The notes: generated from the sequence alone by a model not told the origin. DNA of 64,000 nucleotides from Nitrospira sp. (GCA_030123605.1 CP126123.1:4121237-4185236), one strand, 5' to 3'. Numbered from the stretch's first letter, positions 17,363-27,376 are shown. Numbers and translations: made by a program.

Positions 17363-20300
17363 TCAATGTGCAGGCCTGCCACCCGGTGCGGCTTGCCCCT
17401 CTTGATGACGGTCGAACCATCGATAGAGTACCGGCAGGACGATCAGCGTCAGCAGGGTCGAACTGACCAGTCCGCCGATCACGACGACGGCGAGGGGGCG
17501 TTGGACTTCCGACCCGATTCCGGTTGCAGACGCGAGAGGGAGCAGTGCCAGCAGCGCGACCATCGCAGTCATTAAAATGGGCCGGAGGCGCAGCATGCAG
17601 CCTTCCGTGATGGCTTCATCCAGTGGCTTTCCCTGCTCCCGGAGCCCATTGATATAGGAGATCAAGACGATTCCGTTTAAGACGGCGACCCCGAACAAAT
17701 TGATGAACCCGACTGATGCAGGCACGCTGATGTATTCGCCGGTGATCCAGAGGGCGACGATGCCGCCAATCAGGGCGAGGGGCAGATTCAAAATGATCAA
17801 GCCGGCATACCGTATCGAGTTGAACGACGTATACAGCAGCATGAAAATCAATGCGATCGTGATGGGGACGATGATCTTCAGTCGGGCCATCGCGCGTTGC
17901 ATGTTTTCGAAGGAGCCGCCCCACACTAGTTGGTAACCTTGCGGCAACTTCACCTGCTTGGCGATCTTCGCTTGGGCCTCCGAAACGATGCTCTCAATGT
18001 CGCGCCCAAGCGTATTGAACCCGATATAGATGCGGCGATGCAGATTTTCCCGGCTGATTAATGCCGGTCCTTCCACCAATTCCACCTTTGCCAAGTCCCC
18101 GAGGGGAATCAAGGTGCCGGTCGTCGTCGTCAGGAGGATGCTTCGGATGGTGTCTACGCTGTTTCGATATTTTTCCGGGTACCGGAAGGTCAAATCGAAT
18201 CGCTTGTTGCCCTCGTAGACGGTGGTCGCCGCTTCCTGTCCGATCGCCGTCGTGATGATCTCCTGAATGTGCGCGACGTTGATGCCGTGACGGGCGATCT
18301 TGCCTCGATCGATGTCCACCGTCAGGTAGACTTGTCCGAACAATTGTTCCACGCGGATGTCCTGCACGCCGCGCACCTGGTGCATGACACCCTGGATGTC
18401 TTCGGCGATTTTTCGCAACATGCCGAGGTCTTCGCCCAACACCTTCACGGTCGCCTCGGCTCGCACTCCGGAGACGAGTTCGTCTACGCGCTGCTGAATG
18501 GGTTGGCTCAGCAGGTAATTCGCTCCGGGCACCTTCTCGATTCGTTTTCGGATGGCGTCGTCCAACTCAGGTTTCGTCGAGGCGGTGGTCCATTCGTCCA
18601 TGGGTTTCAGCACCACCACCGGATCGCTGGCGTTCGGTTCCTGCGGATCATTCCCCAGTTCGGAACGACCGATTTTTGAGACGATGTGCGTCACTTCAGG
18701 AAATTCCATGACCGCTCGCTGCATCTCCTTCTCGATGTCGATCGATTCGTCGAGGGAGATGCTGGGATGGCGGATGGTTTGCGGTGTCACGGAGCCTTCG
18801 TTCAGAATCGGGATGAATTCACCACCCAGGAACGGGAACAAGGCGATACTGGCTGCCAACATGACTGCCGCGGCGCTGATGACGAGGCCGCGGTGTCCCA
18901 GGGCCCATTCGAGGGCCGGACGGTACAATCGCTTGGCCCACCGGACTGGGAATGTGTCGCCGTGATGGGCCGTCTTGAGTAGGAACAAACAGAGGGCGGG
19001 GGAGAGCGTAAACGACAGGATCAGTGAAATGAACAGCGCCATCATGATCGTCAGCGCGAGCGGGTGGAACATTTTTCCTTCCATCCCGATCAAGCCGAGG
19101 ATCGGCAGGAACGTGAGGGCGATGATCAACTCGCCGAACAGGCTCGGCGCGCGGACTTCCTGCACACCCTTCAAGACGATCGGAAGCCGTTTTTCGATCG
19201 AACTCAACACGTCACGGCCGGCGGAGGCCAGATGCCGTTCGACGTTTTCCACCTGGATGATGGCCGCGTCGGTGATCATGCCGAGCGAAATGGCGAGCCC
19301 TCCCAACGACATGAGATTGGCTGTTAACCCATAAAAGTACATAGCGATGAACGTGGCAACGGGGGCGACCACGAGGACGATCGTCACCGCGAGCGCACTG
19401 CGGAGATTGCCGAGGAAAAGTAACAGAATGAGTACGACGAAGAACACTCCCTCCGCCAAGGCCTTGTAGACCGTGTGGAGAGCCGATTTGATGAGTTCGA
19501 TCCGATCGTAAAACGGCACGATGCGAAGCCCGTCCGGCAGAATGCCCTTCGTATAGATATCGTCCACCTGATTCTTGACCGCTTGAACTACGTCCCGGGC
19601 ATTTCCTCCCCGAAGCATGAGGACGATGCCGACGACAACTTCCCGGCTCCCATCCGCGACGGCGGCGCCATGGCGCACGGCAGGGCCGATTTGCACGTCG
19701 GCGACGTCGCGCACGTAAACCGGCACACCGTGGACCTCCTTGACCACGATGTTCTCGATATCCTCGATTGTCTTGATAAGGCCGATGCCGCGGACGATGT
19801 ATTTTTCGGGGCCCTTCTCCAAAATGTTGCCGCCGGCATTGGCGTTATTCTTGGCGACCGCTTGGAAGACGTCGTGGAGCGCGAAGTCATATTTCCGCAG
19901 CAGTGCGGGCTCGACCATGACCTGATATTGCTTCACGAACCCGCCCATGGAATTGATATCCACCACATCGGGCAGTCCCTTGAGCATCGGACGGATCACC
20001 CAATCCATGATCGTCCGACGGTCCATCAGCTCTTGCCTCGAGATCCGGTAATTGGGTTCTCGGTCGTGTGGTCCTTCGAGATAGAACTGGTACACTTCGC
20101 CGAGGCCGGTCGTATTCGGCACCAGTTGCGAGGTCGCGCCGGGAGGAAGTAGATCTTGAGCTTCGAGCACCCGTTCCAGCACGACCTGACGAGCGAGATA
20201 GATATCGATGTCGTCGCGGAACACGACCGTGATCATTGAGAGGCCGACCTTGGAAAAGGATCGAATATCGGTCAGACCGGGGGCCCCTCTTAATTGCAGT

Positions 20301-20509
20301 TCGAGGGGAAAGGTGACGAATCGTTCGACTTCTTCCGGGGACAGCCCCTCGACTTTGGTGACGACCTGCACCAACACATTGGTTACGTCGGGAAACGCAT
20401 CAATCGAGATGATGCGGAAGGTATAGATCCCGGTCGCGGCCAGCGCGCAGGTGAATACGAGCACCAGAACGCGTTGTCGGAGGGAAAACTGCAACAGCTG
20501 CGTCAGCAT
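17363..20509 (-). CDS. Heavy-metal-type RND efflux pump (CzcA/CusA-like)
   Basis: A 1048-aa inner-membrane proton antiporter with the RND plan: TM1, a large periplasmic loop, TM2-6, a second loop and TM7-12. The segment LGMITDAAIIQVENVERH in TM4 resembles the HME (metal) branch rather than the AcrB branch, and the N-terminus LRQRVLVLVFTCALAATGIYTFRIISIDAFPDVTNVLVQV is typical of CzcA/CusA. It forms a trans-envelope complex with the adaptor and TolC-like protein encoded immediately upstream. The ATG at 20509 is 4 nt after the adaptor stop codon; the frame extends further upstream but would overlap that gene. The metal cannot be fixed from sequence alone. Confidence 0.9.
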   Translation of the reverse strand: MLTQLLQFSLRQRVLVLVFTCALAATGIYTFRIISIDAFPDVTNVLVQVVTKVEGLSPEEVERFVTFPLELQLRGAPGLTDIRSFSKVGLSMITVVFRDDIDIYLARQVVLERVLEAQDLLPPGATSQLVPNTTGLGEVYQFYLEGPHDREPNYRISRQELMDRRTIMDWVIRPMLKGLPDVVDINSMGGFVKQYQVMVEPALLRKYDFALHDVFQAVAKNNANAGGNILEKGPEKYIVRGIGLIKTIEDIENIVVKEVHGVPVYVRDVADVQIGPAVRHGAAVADGSREVVVGIVLMLRGGNARDVVQAVKNQVDDIYTKGILPDGLRIVPFYDRIELIKSALHTVYKALAEGVFFVVLILLLFLGNLRSALAVTIVLVVAPVATFIAMYFYGLTANLMSLGGLAISLGMITDAAIIQVENVERHLASAGRDVLSSIEKRLPIVLKGVQEVRAPSLFGELIIALTFLPILGLIGMEGKMFHPLALTIMMALFISLILSFTLSPALCLFLLKTAHHGDTFPVRWAKRLYRPALEWALGHRGLVISAAAVMLAASIALFPFLGGEFIPILNEGSVTPQTIRHPSISLDESIDIEKEMQRAVMEFPEVTHIVSKIGRSELGNDPQEPNASDPVVVLKPMDEWTTASTKPELDDAIRKRIEKVPGANYLLSQPIQQRVDELVSGVRAEATVKVLGEDLGMLRKIAEDIQGVMHQVRGVQDIRVEQLFGQVYLTVDIDRGKIARHGINVAHIQEIITTAIGQEAATTVYEGNKRFDLTFRYPEKYRNSVDTIRSILLTTTTGTLIPLGDLAKVELVEGPALISRENLHRRIYIGFNTLGRDIESIVSEAQAKIAKQVKLPQGYQLVWGGSFENMQRAMARLKIIVPITIALIFMLLYTSFNSIRYAGLIILNLPLALIGGIVALWITGEYISVPASVGFINLFGVAVLNGIVLISYINGLREQGKPLDEAITEGCMLRLRPILMTAMVALLALLPLASATGIGSEVQRPLAVVVIGGLVSSTLLTLIVLPVLYRWFDRHQEGQAAPGGRPAH

Positions 20510-20513
20510 TCGG

Positions 20514-21746
20514 TCACAGTTGCTCGCCGAGCAGCTCTGATTTGAGGATAAAGGCCCCCGCCGTGACGATGGGCTCACCTTCGCGCAACCCGTCGCGCAC
20601 CTTCACAACCTGGCCGTTAGACTCGCCGAGCGTGACGTCCCGGACTTCGAACGCGCCTTCTTCTCGTTGGACGAACACGAAATTGCGATCCCGTTCGCGT
20701 TGGATGGCTTGTTCCGGTACCGTGAGGACGCTCTTCTCGGGCTCGGAATACACCCGAATCGTCACGTACATTTCGGGCTTCAGTTTGCGATCAGGGTTGG
20801 AGACTTCGATCCGCAGGTTCATCGTGCGCGTTTTGGCTTCCAGGACATCCCCCACGTACGTCAGCTTTCCCTGAAAGACCTGGTTAGGATAGGCGTTGAC
20901 CAGGATGTCGATTTTCTGAGGTGTGCCGCCGTCGTCCTGGTGGATGAACGGGATATCTTTTTCAGGAATGTTTCCGAGCACCCACACTTCGGACAGATCG
21001 GCTACGGTAAACAGTTTCTCGGTAGTTTCGACAACCTCGCCTTTGGTCAGGTTGCGGGCGATCACTCGACCGTCGAACGGGGCTACCACCGGGACGTGTG
21101 AACGGATCGTCTGGTTGCGATCCAAATTCTTCAGATCCTCATCAGTCAAGCCCAAGAGCAGGAGGCGGTCATGGGCCTCTCGCAGTTCGGCCCTCAGGCT
21201 GAGCATTTCTCCTTCCCGTCGCTGCAATTCGGCTAAGCCGATGACTTTTTCCTTGAGGAGGAGTTTTGCCCGCCAAAAGGCTCGATCGGCCACGTTGAGT
21301 TTCGCGGAGGCTTTCAAATAGGCCGACTGGGCCATCCCCAACTCGTTGCTGTAGAGCAGCGCCAAGAGGGTCCCTCCTTTTACTTCCCTGCCGAGGTCGG
21401 CGTAGACGTCGATCACGCGACCGCGGACCAACGTGGTGATTTCCGCTAAGGCATGTTCATTCGGCACGATGGTGCCGGGAAAATCACGGGTGGTGTGAAA
21501 GTCGGTGCGCATGACCGGTTGGACGGCGATTCCGGAGGCCTTGAGTTCTTCGGCGGTCAGGTGCACCAAGCCCTTGTCGGCGGTGGGAGCCGGTGGATTG
21601 GCGCCGGTCGCGTTCGGAGGGGGTCCGTCGCATCCTGTAGACAGGAACAGGATGATCGCGCCGAGAAGGGCCGTTACGGAGCGCATTCGAAGTCGGTTGT
21701 GTCGAAAAGGCTGAGGTCGGTTGGAAATCGGTTCGGTCTGTGGCAT
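20514..21746 (-). CDS. RND membrane fusion protein (CusB/CzcB-like), probable lipoprotein
   Basis: A 410-aa periplasmic adaptor with a hydrophobic leader ending in a lipobox-like LSTGC (about residues 35-39). The barrel-sandwich halves lie around residues 85-130 and 215-235, with an alpha-hairpin between them and beta-barrel and membrane-proximal domains after. It bridges the RND pump and the outer-membrane protein. The ATG overlaps the stop codon of the upstream gene (TAATG), implying translational coupling. No His-rich metal-binding N-terminus is seen. Confidence 0.87.
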   Translation of the reverse strand: MPQTEPISNRPQPFRHNRLRMRSVTALLGAIILFLSTGCDGPPPNATGANPPAPTADKGLVHLTAEELKASGIAVQPVMRTDFHTTRDFPGTIVPNEHALAEITTLVRGRVIDVYADLGREVKGGTLLALLYSNELGMAQSAYLKASAKLNVADRAFWRAKLLLKEKVIGLAELQRREGEMLSLRAELREAHDRLLLLGLTDEDLKNLDRNQTIRSHVPVVAPFDGRVIARNLTKGEVVETTEKLFTVADLSEVWVLGNIPEKDIPFIHQDDGGTPQKIDILVNAYPNQVFQGKLTYVGDVLEAKTRTMNLRIEVSNPDRKLKPEMYVTIRVYSEPEKSVLTVPEQAIQRERDRNFVFVQREEGAFEVRDVTLGESNGQVVKVRDGLREGEPIVTAGAFILKSELLGEQL

Positions 21747-23119
21747 TAGAGTGCGCCTCCCACGGCGCGTTCCAGGAGCGCCAATGCGACCGAAAGATCG
21801 AATTGTGCCTGTGCATAGTCTAACAGAATCTGGCGTTGGACACGTTGGGCGTCGAGCACTTCGATCAGGCTGGACGCGCCCTGTTGGAAACTGAACTTGG
21901 CGACCCGCAGTGCCTCGTCGGCCTGTTTGAGCAGACCCTTCTCATACACTTCGATCAATTCTGCCGTGGTCTTGGCGTCTTGAAAGTGTTGGCTGATGTT
22001 GCGGATCAACTCGTTCCGGGCGCGGAGGTAATCGGCTTCCCCCTTCCGTTTGCTTCCGAAAGCCGCCATGATTTCACCCTGCCGCCGGTCCCATAGGGGA
22101 GTCGGGATCGTGAGGCCGCCTTGAAAGGCTTCGCGTCCGATTTCCCGCCAATAGCTGCCGCCGACGGTGATGTTCGGCACCCGAGCCTGGCGTTCGAATT
22201 CCAAAGTATGGTCGGCTTGTTCGACGAATTTCGTCAAACGGTGGATGGTCGGGTGTTGTGTGAGCGCGCGTTGCGTCAACACGTCGAGTCCGAAGCTGGG
22301 GCCGACGCGGTGGAACTGGCCGTTGATCGAATAGGAGGTTCCCAGTGAGCCGGCCGTCAGCATGTCGAGCATTACGCGACTGACGCGCACGCGATTGACA
22401 GCTTGGGTGAGCGATTGATTGGCTTTGAGGACTTCCACCTCGGACCGGATCGCTTCAAATTGCGGACTTTCTCCCAGGCGCACGCGGGTGCGCACGGCCT
22501 TGTGCACGTCTTCGATGGTCGCGAGATTTTGCTGAGCCAGCGTCACCGCGCGTTGGGCCAGGAGCATATCGTAAAATGCGACCTTGACATCGGCCTTCAA
22601 ATTCAGACGAGTTTCTTCGAGGCCGGCGGAAGCGACGGCGACGCCCGCCTCTGTCGCGCGCTGCCGGGCCGCGCGTTTTGACGGCCACTCGATCGGTTGG
22701 CCGACCGTGACATTGAATTCCGTGATCGATTGCCGGGTCAACGTATCGCGAATGTCCCCGCGCCCTGCATCTCGGATGACGCCATGGCCGCTGTTGGCAT
22801 TGACCGAGGGATTGGGGTAGGTGTGGGCGGCGACCTGATGGCCTCGGTTTTGATCGATGGCGCCTTCGGCGCTGGTGACCGACGGGTTACGCGACATTGC
22901 AAAGGTCAAGATAGTCTCCAGGGAGTAGGCCTGTTCAGGCGTCATCGGGGAGAGGGGGGGGGAAGGTTCGGCGGCAAGGCCGGGAGTCGGGTTTGAGAGC
23001 GCCAGACAAAGCAACGTGCCGAAAACACAGACGGCGGTCGCTTGCCTGTGTCCCGCGCAGATCCTTTGCTGCGGATTCGAACTCCGGACAGCCCCTGGTC
23101 GGCGTAGATGCGTCATCAT
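21746..23119 (-). CDS. TolC-family outer-membrane efflux protein (CzcC/CusC-like)
   Basis: A 457-aa outer-membrane factor with a signal peptide (hydrophobic part VCVFGTLLCLALSNPTPGLAAE) and two repeated outer-membrane-efflux domains that form the trimeric channel. The C-terminal repeat ends with FSFQQGASSLIEVLDAQRVQRQILLDYAQAQFDLSVALALLERAVG. I placed the start at ATG 23119, behind a GGAGGGAGGG site, instead of the longer frame from 23356. It is the first gene of a three-gene efflux operon (outer-membrane factor, adaptor, RND pump). Confidence 0.88.
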   Translation of the reverse strand: MMTHLRRPGAVRSSNPQQRICAGHRQATAVCVFGTLLCLALSNPTPGLAAEPSPPLSPMTPEQAYSLETILTFAMSRNPSVTSAEGAIDQNRGHQVAAHTYPNPSVNANSGHGVIRDAGRGDIRDTLTRQSITEFNVTVGQPIEWPSKRAARQRATEAGVAVASAGLEETRLNLKADVKVAFYDMLLAQRAVTLAQQNLATIEDVHKAVRTRVRLGESPQFEAIRSEVEVLKANQSLTQAVNRVRVSRVMLDMLTAGSLGTSYSINGQFHRVGPSFGLDVLTQRALTQHPTIHRLTKFVEQADHTLEFERQARVPNITVGGSYWREIGREAFQGGLTIPTPLWDRRQGEIMAAFGSKRKGEADYLRARNELIRNISQHFQDAKTTAELIEVYEKGLLKQADEALRVAKFSFQQGASSLIEVLDAQRVQRQILLDYAQAQFDLSVALALLERAVGGAL

Positions 23120-23499
23120 GACTTCCCTCCCTCCGCAGCAGCATGAATCATCGGCACATAGCGCCGATTCACGACGTCGTCCTATTGTGTCGATCCGGCA
23201 ACGTAGCATCTTTTCATTCATCAAGTCGATCACGTGTCCTGACGCTTCACGGCGTGGAGACAGTGGTGACTGCCTGGCCGGCGGTTCCACCGAGAGGACA
23301 ATGCGTGGTGTGAGGGAAGGGTATTCCGACGACTCACGATGAAACGGGTTCGGCACTGTCCGGTCCGGTGGAGCCGACCCGGCAAAGGGTTATCCGATGC
23401 GCTCGGTTGCGGAGGGTGATCCTCGACCACAGGTGCCGGCCGGTGGAGGACGGTGCTGAGCGATCCTTCGGGGGTATCCTGTGAGGCCGGTCGTTGCGC
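23120..23499. other. Non-coding interval upstream of the metal-efflux operon
   Basis: About 380 bp between the efflux operon and the small zinc-ribbon gene. It should hold the operon promoter. An imperfect inverted repeat around 23149-23173 (GAATCatCGGC / GCCGATTC) is a possible operator. No convincing coding frame is seen. Confidence 0.4.
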
Positions 23500-23781
23500 T
23501 CATCCGAACCGCATCAGCGGTTTGCGTGCCCTGGTCTGATGTACGTGGGGCTTCGGACGAACGGCCTGGTGTTGGACGATCACTCGGTCCACGATGGCGC
23601 CACAGATCACGCAACGCCAACCGGTAAAACTGACGGGGCTCGTATCGGCCTGTAGATCGACGAACGTTTCCTCTACCATGAGATTTCGACATCGAGGGCA
23701 TCCCACGATCGGGCCTCGCTGGTTGGTCGGTGGTGTCGGGTTTCGACCGGTTAGGACCAGATCTCTTGTGTAAGTCGGCAA
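23500..23781 (-). CDS. Small zinc-ribbon protein (CPRC/CVIC)
   Basis: A protein of up to 93 aa with two CxxC pairs about 30 residues apart, CPRC and CVIC, in the segment CPRCRNLMVEE and GWRCVICGAIVDRVI, followed by a basic tail. The pattern of CPRC-x-x-LMVEE followed by an FxGWRC stretch and CxxCG looks like a conserved small zinc-ribbon family, but I cannot name it. The start is unclear: TTG 23781 overlaps the upstream gene by 31 bp, and the first internal ATG (23679) would cut off the CPRC pair. Confidence 0.6.
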   Translation of the reverse strand: MPTYTRDLVLTGRNPTPPTNQRGPIVGCPRCRNLMVEETFVDLQADTSPVSFTGWRCVICGAIVDRVIVQHQAVRPKPHVHQTRARKPLMRFG

Positions 23782-23954
23782 TAGAACTGATTACACTGTG
23801 GGCAATACCCTTCGGACAGGATGAGATCATGGGGCGTCACATCGTATTTCTGCAGGAACGCCGGCAGATCGGCCCATACTGCAGGGGAATGTCCGTCAGG
23901 TCCGTTATCTTGAACACGCCAGCAGAACTGGCATTGCGTGGCTGCGGGATCCAT
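23751..23954 (-). CDS. Small zinc-ribbon protein (CQFC/CPQC)
   Basis: A 67-aa protein starting MDPAATQCQFCW, with a second pair CPQC about 42 residues later and a C-terminal FYCRLTQEIW. Four cysteines probably bind one zinc ion. The ATG at 23954 has GGAGGT at 8 nt; the longer frame from 24056 lacks this. It precedes and overlaps the next zinc-ribbon gene, so the two are probably co-expressed. Function unknown. Confidence 0.55.
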   Translation of the reverse strand: MDPAATQCQFCWRVQDNGPDGHSPAVWADLPAFLQKYDVTPHDLILSEGYCPQCNQFYCRLTQEIWS

Positions 23955-24092
23955 CGCCCAGACCTCCTTCGACAGTACCGGGAGAAAACGACATGCCTCC
24001 ATCGGGCTCGGCGCACCATATGGAGAGAAGGTAGCGGACCGAGGCGCGACTGACAACTAGGTGATTTCCTAGGTCGATCATGAATTATTGCG

Positions 24093-24113
24093 AGGTCTTG
24101 TCTCCGAAGACCT
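24093..24113 (-). terminator. Hairpin after the NarL-type regulator gene
   Basis: AGGTCTT and AAGACCT form a 7-bp stem with a 7-nt loop just after the stop codon at 24121. It lacks a strong T run, so it is a weak terminator candidate. Confidence 0.35.
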
Positions 24114-24120
24114 TGTCCGA

Positions 24121-24765
24121 CTAGGCGGATGTCAATCCATGGGCGAGGGCATACTTCGTCAATTCGGCCGTGGTGTGCAGGTTGAGGTGGAACATGATCT
24201 GAGCCTTGTGAAATTCCACGGTCTTCGGCGAAATATTGAGCAACGCGGCGATTTCCTTGATGGTGCGCCCTTCCGCAACGAGCTGAAGCACCTCGCGCTG
24301 ACGCGGGGTCAGGTCTTGCCGCTGCACGAAGAGGTTTCCTTGGCCTTCGGCCAAGGAGGTGACGAGGTCCCGTGTCAACAGAGAGGTCACGAAATATTGT
24401 CCCTTCAAGACGGAGTCGATGGCGTGCTCCAGTTCCCGAGCGGCCGACCGTTTGAGCAGATAGGCCGATGCGCCGGCCTTGAACGCCTCGCTCACATAGG
24501 CCGGATCGGCATGCATGGTGACGAAGACGAGTTTGACGTCGGGAAGCAGCTTTTTCACCTGCCTTGCCGCATCGATGCCGTTCAGCAGCGGCATGGAGAT
24601 GTCCAGCAGGATCAGATCGGGATGCAAGCGCGCGGCGGCATCGAGCAAGGCACGACCGTCTTCGACCGTTCCCACGACCTCGCACCGTTGCTCCACGATG
24701 CGTCGAAAGCCTTCAAGCACCAGGGTATGGTCGTCGGCCAGCAGCACTCGCGGCATCGTCGTCAC
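24121..24765 (-). CDS. NarL/FixJ-family response regulator
   Basis: A 214-aa regulator with a receiver domain (VLLADDHTLV, phosphoacceptor Asp in LILLDISMP, Lys in YLLKRSA) and a C-terminal LuxR-type HTH (LTPRQREVLQLVAEGRTIKEIAALLNISPKTVEFHK). It binds DNA when phosphorylated by its partner, the kinase encoded just upstream. The start is GTG 24765, overlapping the kinase stop codon as GTGA, with GGAGGT 6 nt before it. A much longer frame through the kinase gene on this strand is a spurious extension. No target gene is evident nearby. Confidence 0.92.
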   Translation of the reverse strand: MTTMPRVLLADDHTLVLEGFRRIVEQRCEVVGTVEDGRALLDAAARLHPDLILLDISMPLLNGIDAARQVKKLLPDVKLVFVTMHADPAYVSEAFKAGASAYLLKRSAARELEHAIDSVLKGQYFVTSLLTRDLVTSLAEGQGNLFVQRQDLTPRQREVLQLVAEGRTIKEIAALLNISPKTVEFHKAQIMFHLNLHTTAELTKYALAHGLTSA

Positions 24766-25916
24766 GCCGGCACCTCCATGTGCGGCACGCTGATGTGCAG
24801 GCGGGTGCCCTGCTGCGGAGCCGAGTCGATCGTGACAGTGCCATGGACCAACCGTACCCGCTCGGCCATACTGACCAGCCCGAGGCCGCGATTGTCGGTT
24901 CCCGCCTGCGTATCGAATCCGACCCCGTCGTCCTCTATGGTGAGACTGACGGTATCGGCGGTGGACGACAGGGCCACGAGCACCTTCCTGGCCCGCGCAT
25001 GTTTCATGACATTGGCCAGGCATTCTTGCGCGACGCGATAGAGACACGTCGATACCTCTTGCGGCACGGAGCGGGGTGTCAGGTGGACTTCGAACCTGCC
25101 CTGGAAGTTCGAGCGTGCGGCACAATCCTCCACCAGGCGCTGCAAGGCGACGGTGAGTCCGAGATCGTCGAGAATGGAGGGGTGGAACTGATAGGCCAAA
25201 TGGCGGACATCGTCGGACAGTTCGATCAAACGGTCCTGGATCGATCGTAACTCTTTGCTGCAGGCGCCGGCGGAGGCCGGAAGACCGGTATCCAGCGATT
25301 CGACCTGCACGACCAGCATGGCCAACCGTTGATTGATGTCGTCGTGGAGATCTCTGGAAATGCGCCGACGTTCCTCCTCCTGTGCCGTGAGCAGCCGTGC
25401 GGTCAGATCTTGCAACTCCTGCCGGCTGACCGCGAGCGCGTGCTCGCTCGCGCGGAGGGACTCCTCCGTTTCGACATGTTCGGAGATTTCGTTCAACAGC
25501 GATCGGTTGACATCGGCGAGTTCTTTGGTACGGACGGCGACGCGATTTTCCAGTTGATCCTTGGCCTGACGCAACCGGACCTCGGCTTGGTGCCGCTGCC
25601 GGAGCAGTATGGCCGAGACCCAGACGATGACCAGGCTGAGGGTGCGATTGACGACTCCGACCCAGAGAGGAATGTTCCCCAGGTGAGGCCCCATCAAGGT
25701 TCCCGCGAGGAGGAGGCCTGTGGTGCCGACTGCGGTGAGCAGCAAGAGTCGCGGGTTCGAAGAGGCCGATGCCAACAGCACGACCCCGGCATAGAGCACG
25801 CCGTTGGCCACCCCCAGCGGCATGAAAAGGTCGAACACAAACAGGCCGCCGCTCAATCCGGCGACAATCGGCGGAATCCATCGCTCACGGGGGTCGGCCG
25901 TTACGCATTGGTCCAT
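24762..25916 (-). CDS. NarX/DesK-type sensor histidine kinase
   Basis: A 384-aa kinase with four or five hydrophobic helices in residues 15-105, a coiled coil (about 110-175), the HisKA_3 dimerisation domain with RRRISRDLHDDINQRLAML (phosphoacceptor His in DLHDD), and a HATPase domain with IEDDGVGFD and NRGLGLVSMAERV. The sensor part is almost all membrane helices with no large periplasmic loop, suggesting an intramembrane or accessory-protein signal. It overlaps its response regulator gene by 4 bp. Confidence 0.9.
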   Translation of the reverse strand: MDQCVTADPRERWIPPIVAGLSGGLFVFDLFMPLGVANGVLYAGVVLLASASSNPRLLLLTAVGTTGLLLAGTLMGPHLGNIPLWVGVVNRTLSLVIVWVSAILLRQRHQAEVRLRQAKDQLENRVAVRTKELADVNRSLLNEISEHVETEESLRASEHALAVSRQELQDLTARLLTAQEEERRRISRDLHDDINQRLAMLVVQVESLDTGLPASAGACSKELRSIQDRLIELSDDVRHLAYQFHPSILDDLGLTVALQRLVEDCAARSNFQGRFEVHLTPRSVPQEVSTCLYRVAQECLANVMKHARARKVLVALSSTADTVSLTIEDDGVGFDTQAGTDNRGLGLVSMAERVRLVHGTVTIDSAPQQGTRLHISVPHMEVPA

Positions 25917-25984
25917 GAGTCGATTATCCGCCCTCGACAGACGCTGTTCAACCTGGAATTGAAGAGGAGGCCTGCCGGAGGGGA

Positions 25985-27376
25985 TCAGTCGTGTTCCAGT
26001 TGTTTTTTCAGCCGGCGATCCAGGGCGAACCGCGTCAACCCCAGATGTTTGGCGGCGAGCGTCTTGTTGTGATCCGAGAGACGAACCACTTCCTCGATGA
26101 GGGCGGACTCGATGTCCGACAGGGTTTGCTGGCCGAGCACCATCTCGATGCGCAGCGAAGGATGTTCGCTCTGGCTCATGGCGACCGCGACCTGCGGCGC
26201 GTGCTCATGGAGTTCGCGCGGCAGGCAGCCGGCGGTCAAGGTCTTGTCGTGACAGAGGATCATCGCGCGTTCGATGATGTTCTGAAGTTCGCGGATGTTG
26301 CCGGGATAGCTGTATCGCTGCAACAACGCCTGAGCCTCGGGTTCGATTTCGACGACTTCTTTGCCGAATTCCTTCCCGAACCGCAGGACCGCCTGCATGC
26401 AGAGCGGAAGAATGTCTTCCGTGCGCGCGCGCAGGGGAGGCAATTCGAATGTGACCACGTTCAGGCGGAAGTAGAGGTCTTCGCGGAAGGCGCCGCGTGC
26501 GACTTCCTTCTTGAGGTCGCGGTTGGTCGCCGTCATCAAGCGGAAATCGACGGAGAGGTCCTCGGTGCCGCCTACGCGCCGGAATGTCCGTTCCTGGAGC
26601 ACCCGTAACAACTTGGCCTGCATGGCCTGGTCCAGATCGCCGATTTCGTCGAGAAACAACGTGCCGCCCTCCGCCTTCTCCAGGAGGCCGCGTTTGCGTT
26701 GGTGGGCGCCGGTAAAAGCGCCGCGTTCGTATCCGAACAACTCGCTTTCAAACAGCTCTTTCGGGATGGCCGTGCAGTTGACGGCGACGAAGGGACCTGT
26801 GGCACGCGGGCCGTTACAGTGGATGACGCGCGCGAGAAATTCTTTGCCGGTGCCGGTTTCTCCTTGGAGCAACACCGTCGACCTGGCGTTTTGCGCCACG
26901 TCCCGCACCTGGCTGAGCAGCAGTTGCATGACGGAACTGTGTATGTCGATGTTGGACAGTGCGTAGGGGCTGTTCTGATCTTCGAGCGAGAATTCGACCC
27001 GGTGGCGCAGCGCGAGGAATTCGAGGGCGCGATCCACGACAGGGTCGACGCCGGAGAGATCGACCGTCTTGATCAAGAAATCGTAGGCGCCCAGCCGCAT
27101 CGCTTCGACGGCGTCTTCCACCGTGCCGTACGCCGTCAACATGATGACCAGCGTCTGCGGGGCGATCGGGCGGATCTGCCGGAGCGCCTCCAGTCCTCCC
27201 ATGCCGGGCATTTTCAGATCCAGGAGGATGAGGTCGGGCAGGTGTTGTGTGACAGCCCGGAGCAGGTCCTCGCCCGATTCGAATCCGGTGACGGCGTGGT
27301 GACGTCGTGAGAGGCGTTTGACGATGGCGGTGCGAATGGCTGGTTCGTCATCCGTGACGTAGATGGTGGCCCGCAT
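25985..27376 (-). CDS. NtrC-family sigma54-dependent response regulator
   Basis: A 463-aa regulator with a receiver (VTDDEP, Asp in LILLDLKMP), AAA+ domain ([22 protein letters not shown]) and a Fis-type HTH at the C-terminus (NKTLAAKHLGLTRFALDRRLKK). It should open sigma54 promoters when phosphorylated by the kinase encoded directly upstream, whose 3' end overlaps it by 29 bp. ATG 27376 is preceded by GGGAGAAGGGA; the longer frame is spurious. The divergently transcribed nitrite/formate channel gene has a strong sigma54 promoter and is the best candidate target. Confidence 0.92.
   Translation of the reverse strand: MRATIYVTDDEPAIRTAIVKRLSRRHHAVTGFESGEDLLRAVTQHLPDLILLDLKMPGMGGLEALRQIRPIAPQTLVIMLTAYGTVEDAVEAMRLGAYDFLIKTVDLSGVDPVVDRALEFLALRHRVEFSLEDQNSPYALSNIDIHSSVMQLLLSQVRDVAQNARSTVLLQGETGTGKEFLARVIHCNGPRATGPFVAVNCTAIPKELFESELFGYERGAFTGAHQRKRGLLEKAEGGTLFLDEIGDLDQAMQAKLLRVLQERTFRRVGGTEDLSVDFRLMTATNRDLKKEVARGAFREDLYFRLNVVTFELPPLRARTEDILPLCMQAVLRFGKEFGKEVVEIEPEAQALLQRYSYPGNIRELQNIIERAMILCHDKTLTAGCLPRELHEHAPQVAVAMSQSEHPSLRIEMVLGQQTLSDIESALIEEVVRLSDHNKTLAAKHLGLTRFALDRRLKKQLEHD

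Noticed and set aside
24121-25881. A 586-codon frame covering the kinase and response regulator
   Set aside because: Its first two-thirds is an out-of-frame reading of the histidine kinase gene; only the last 214 codons encode the regulator.
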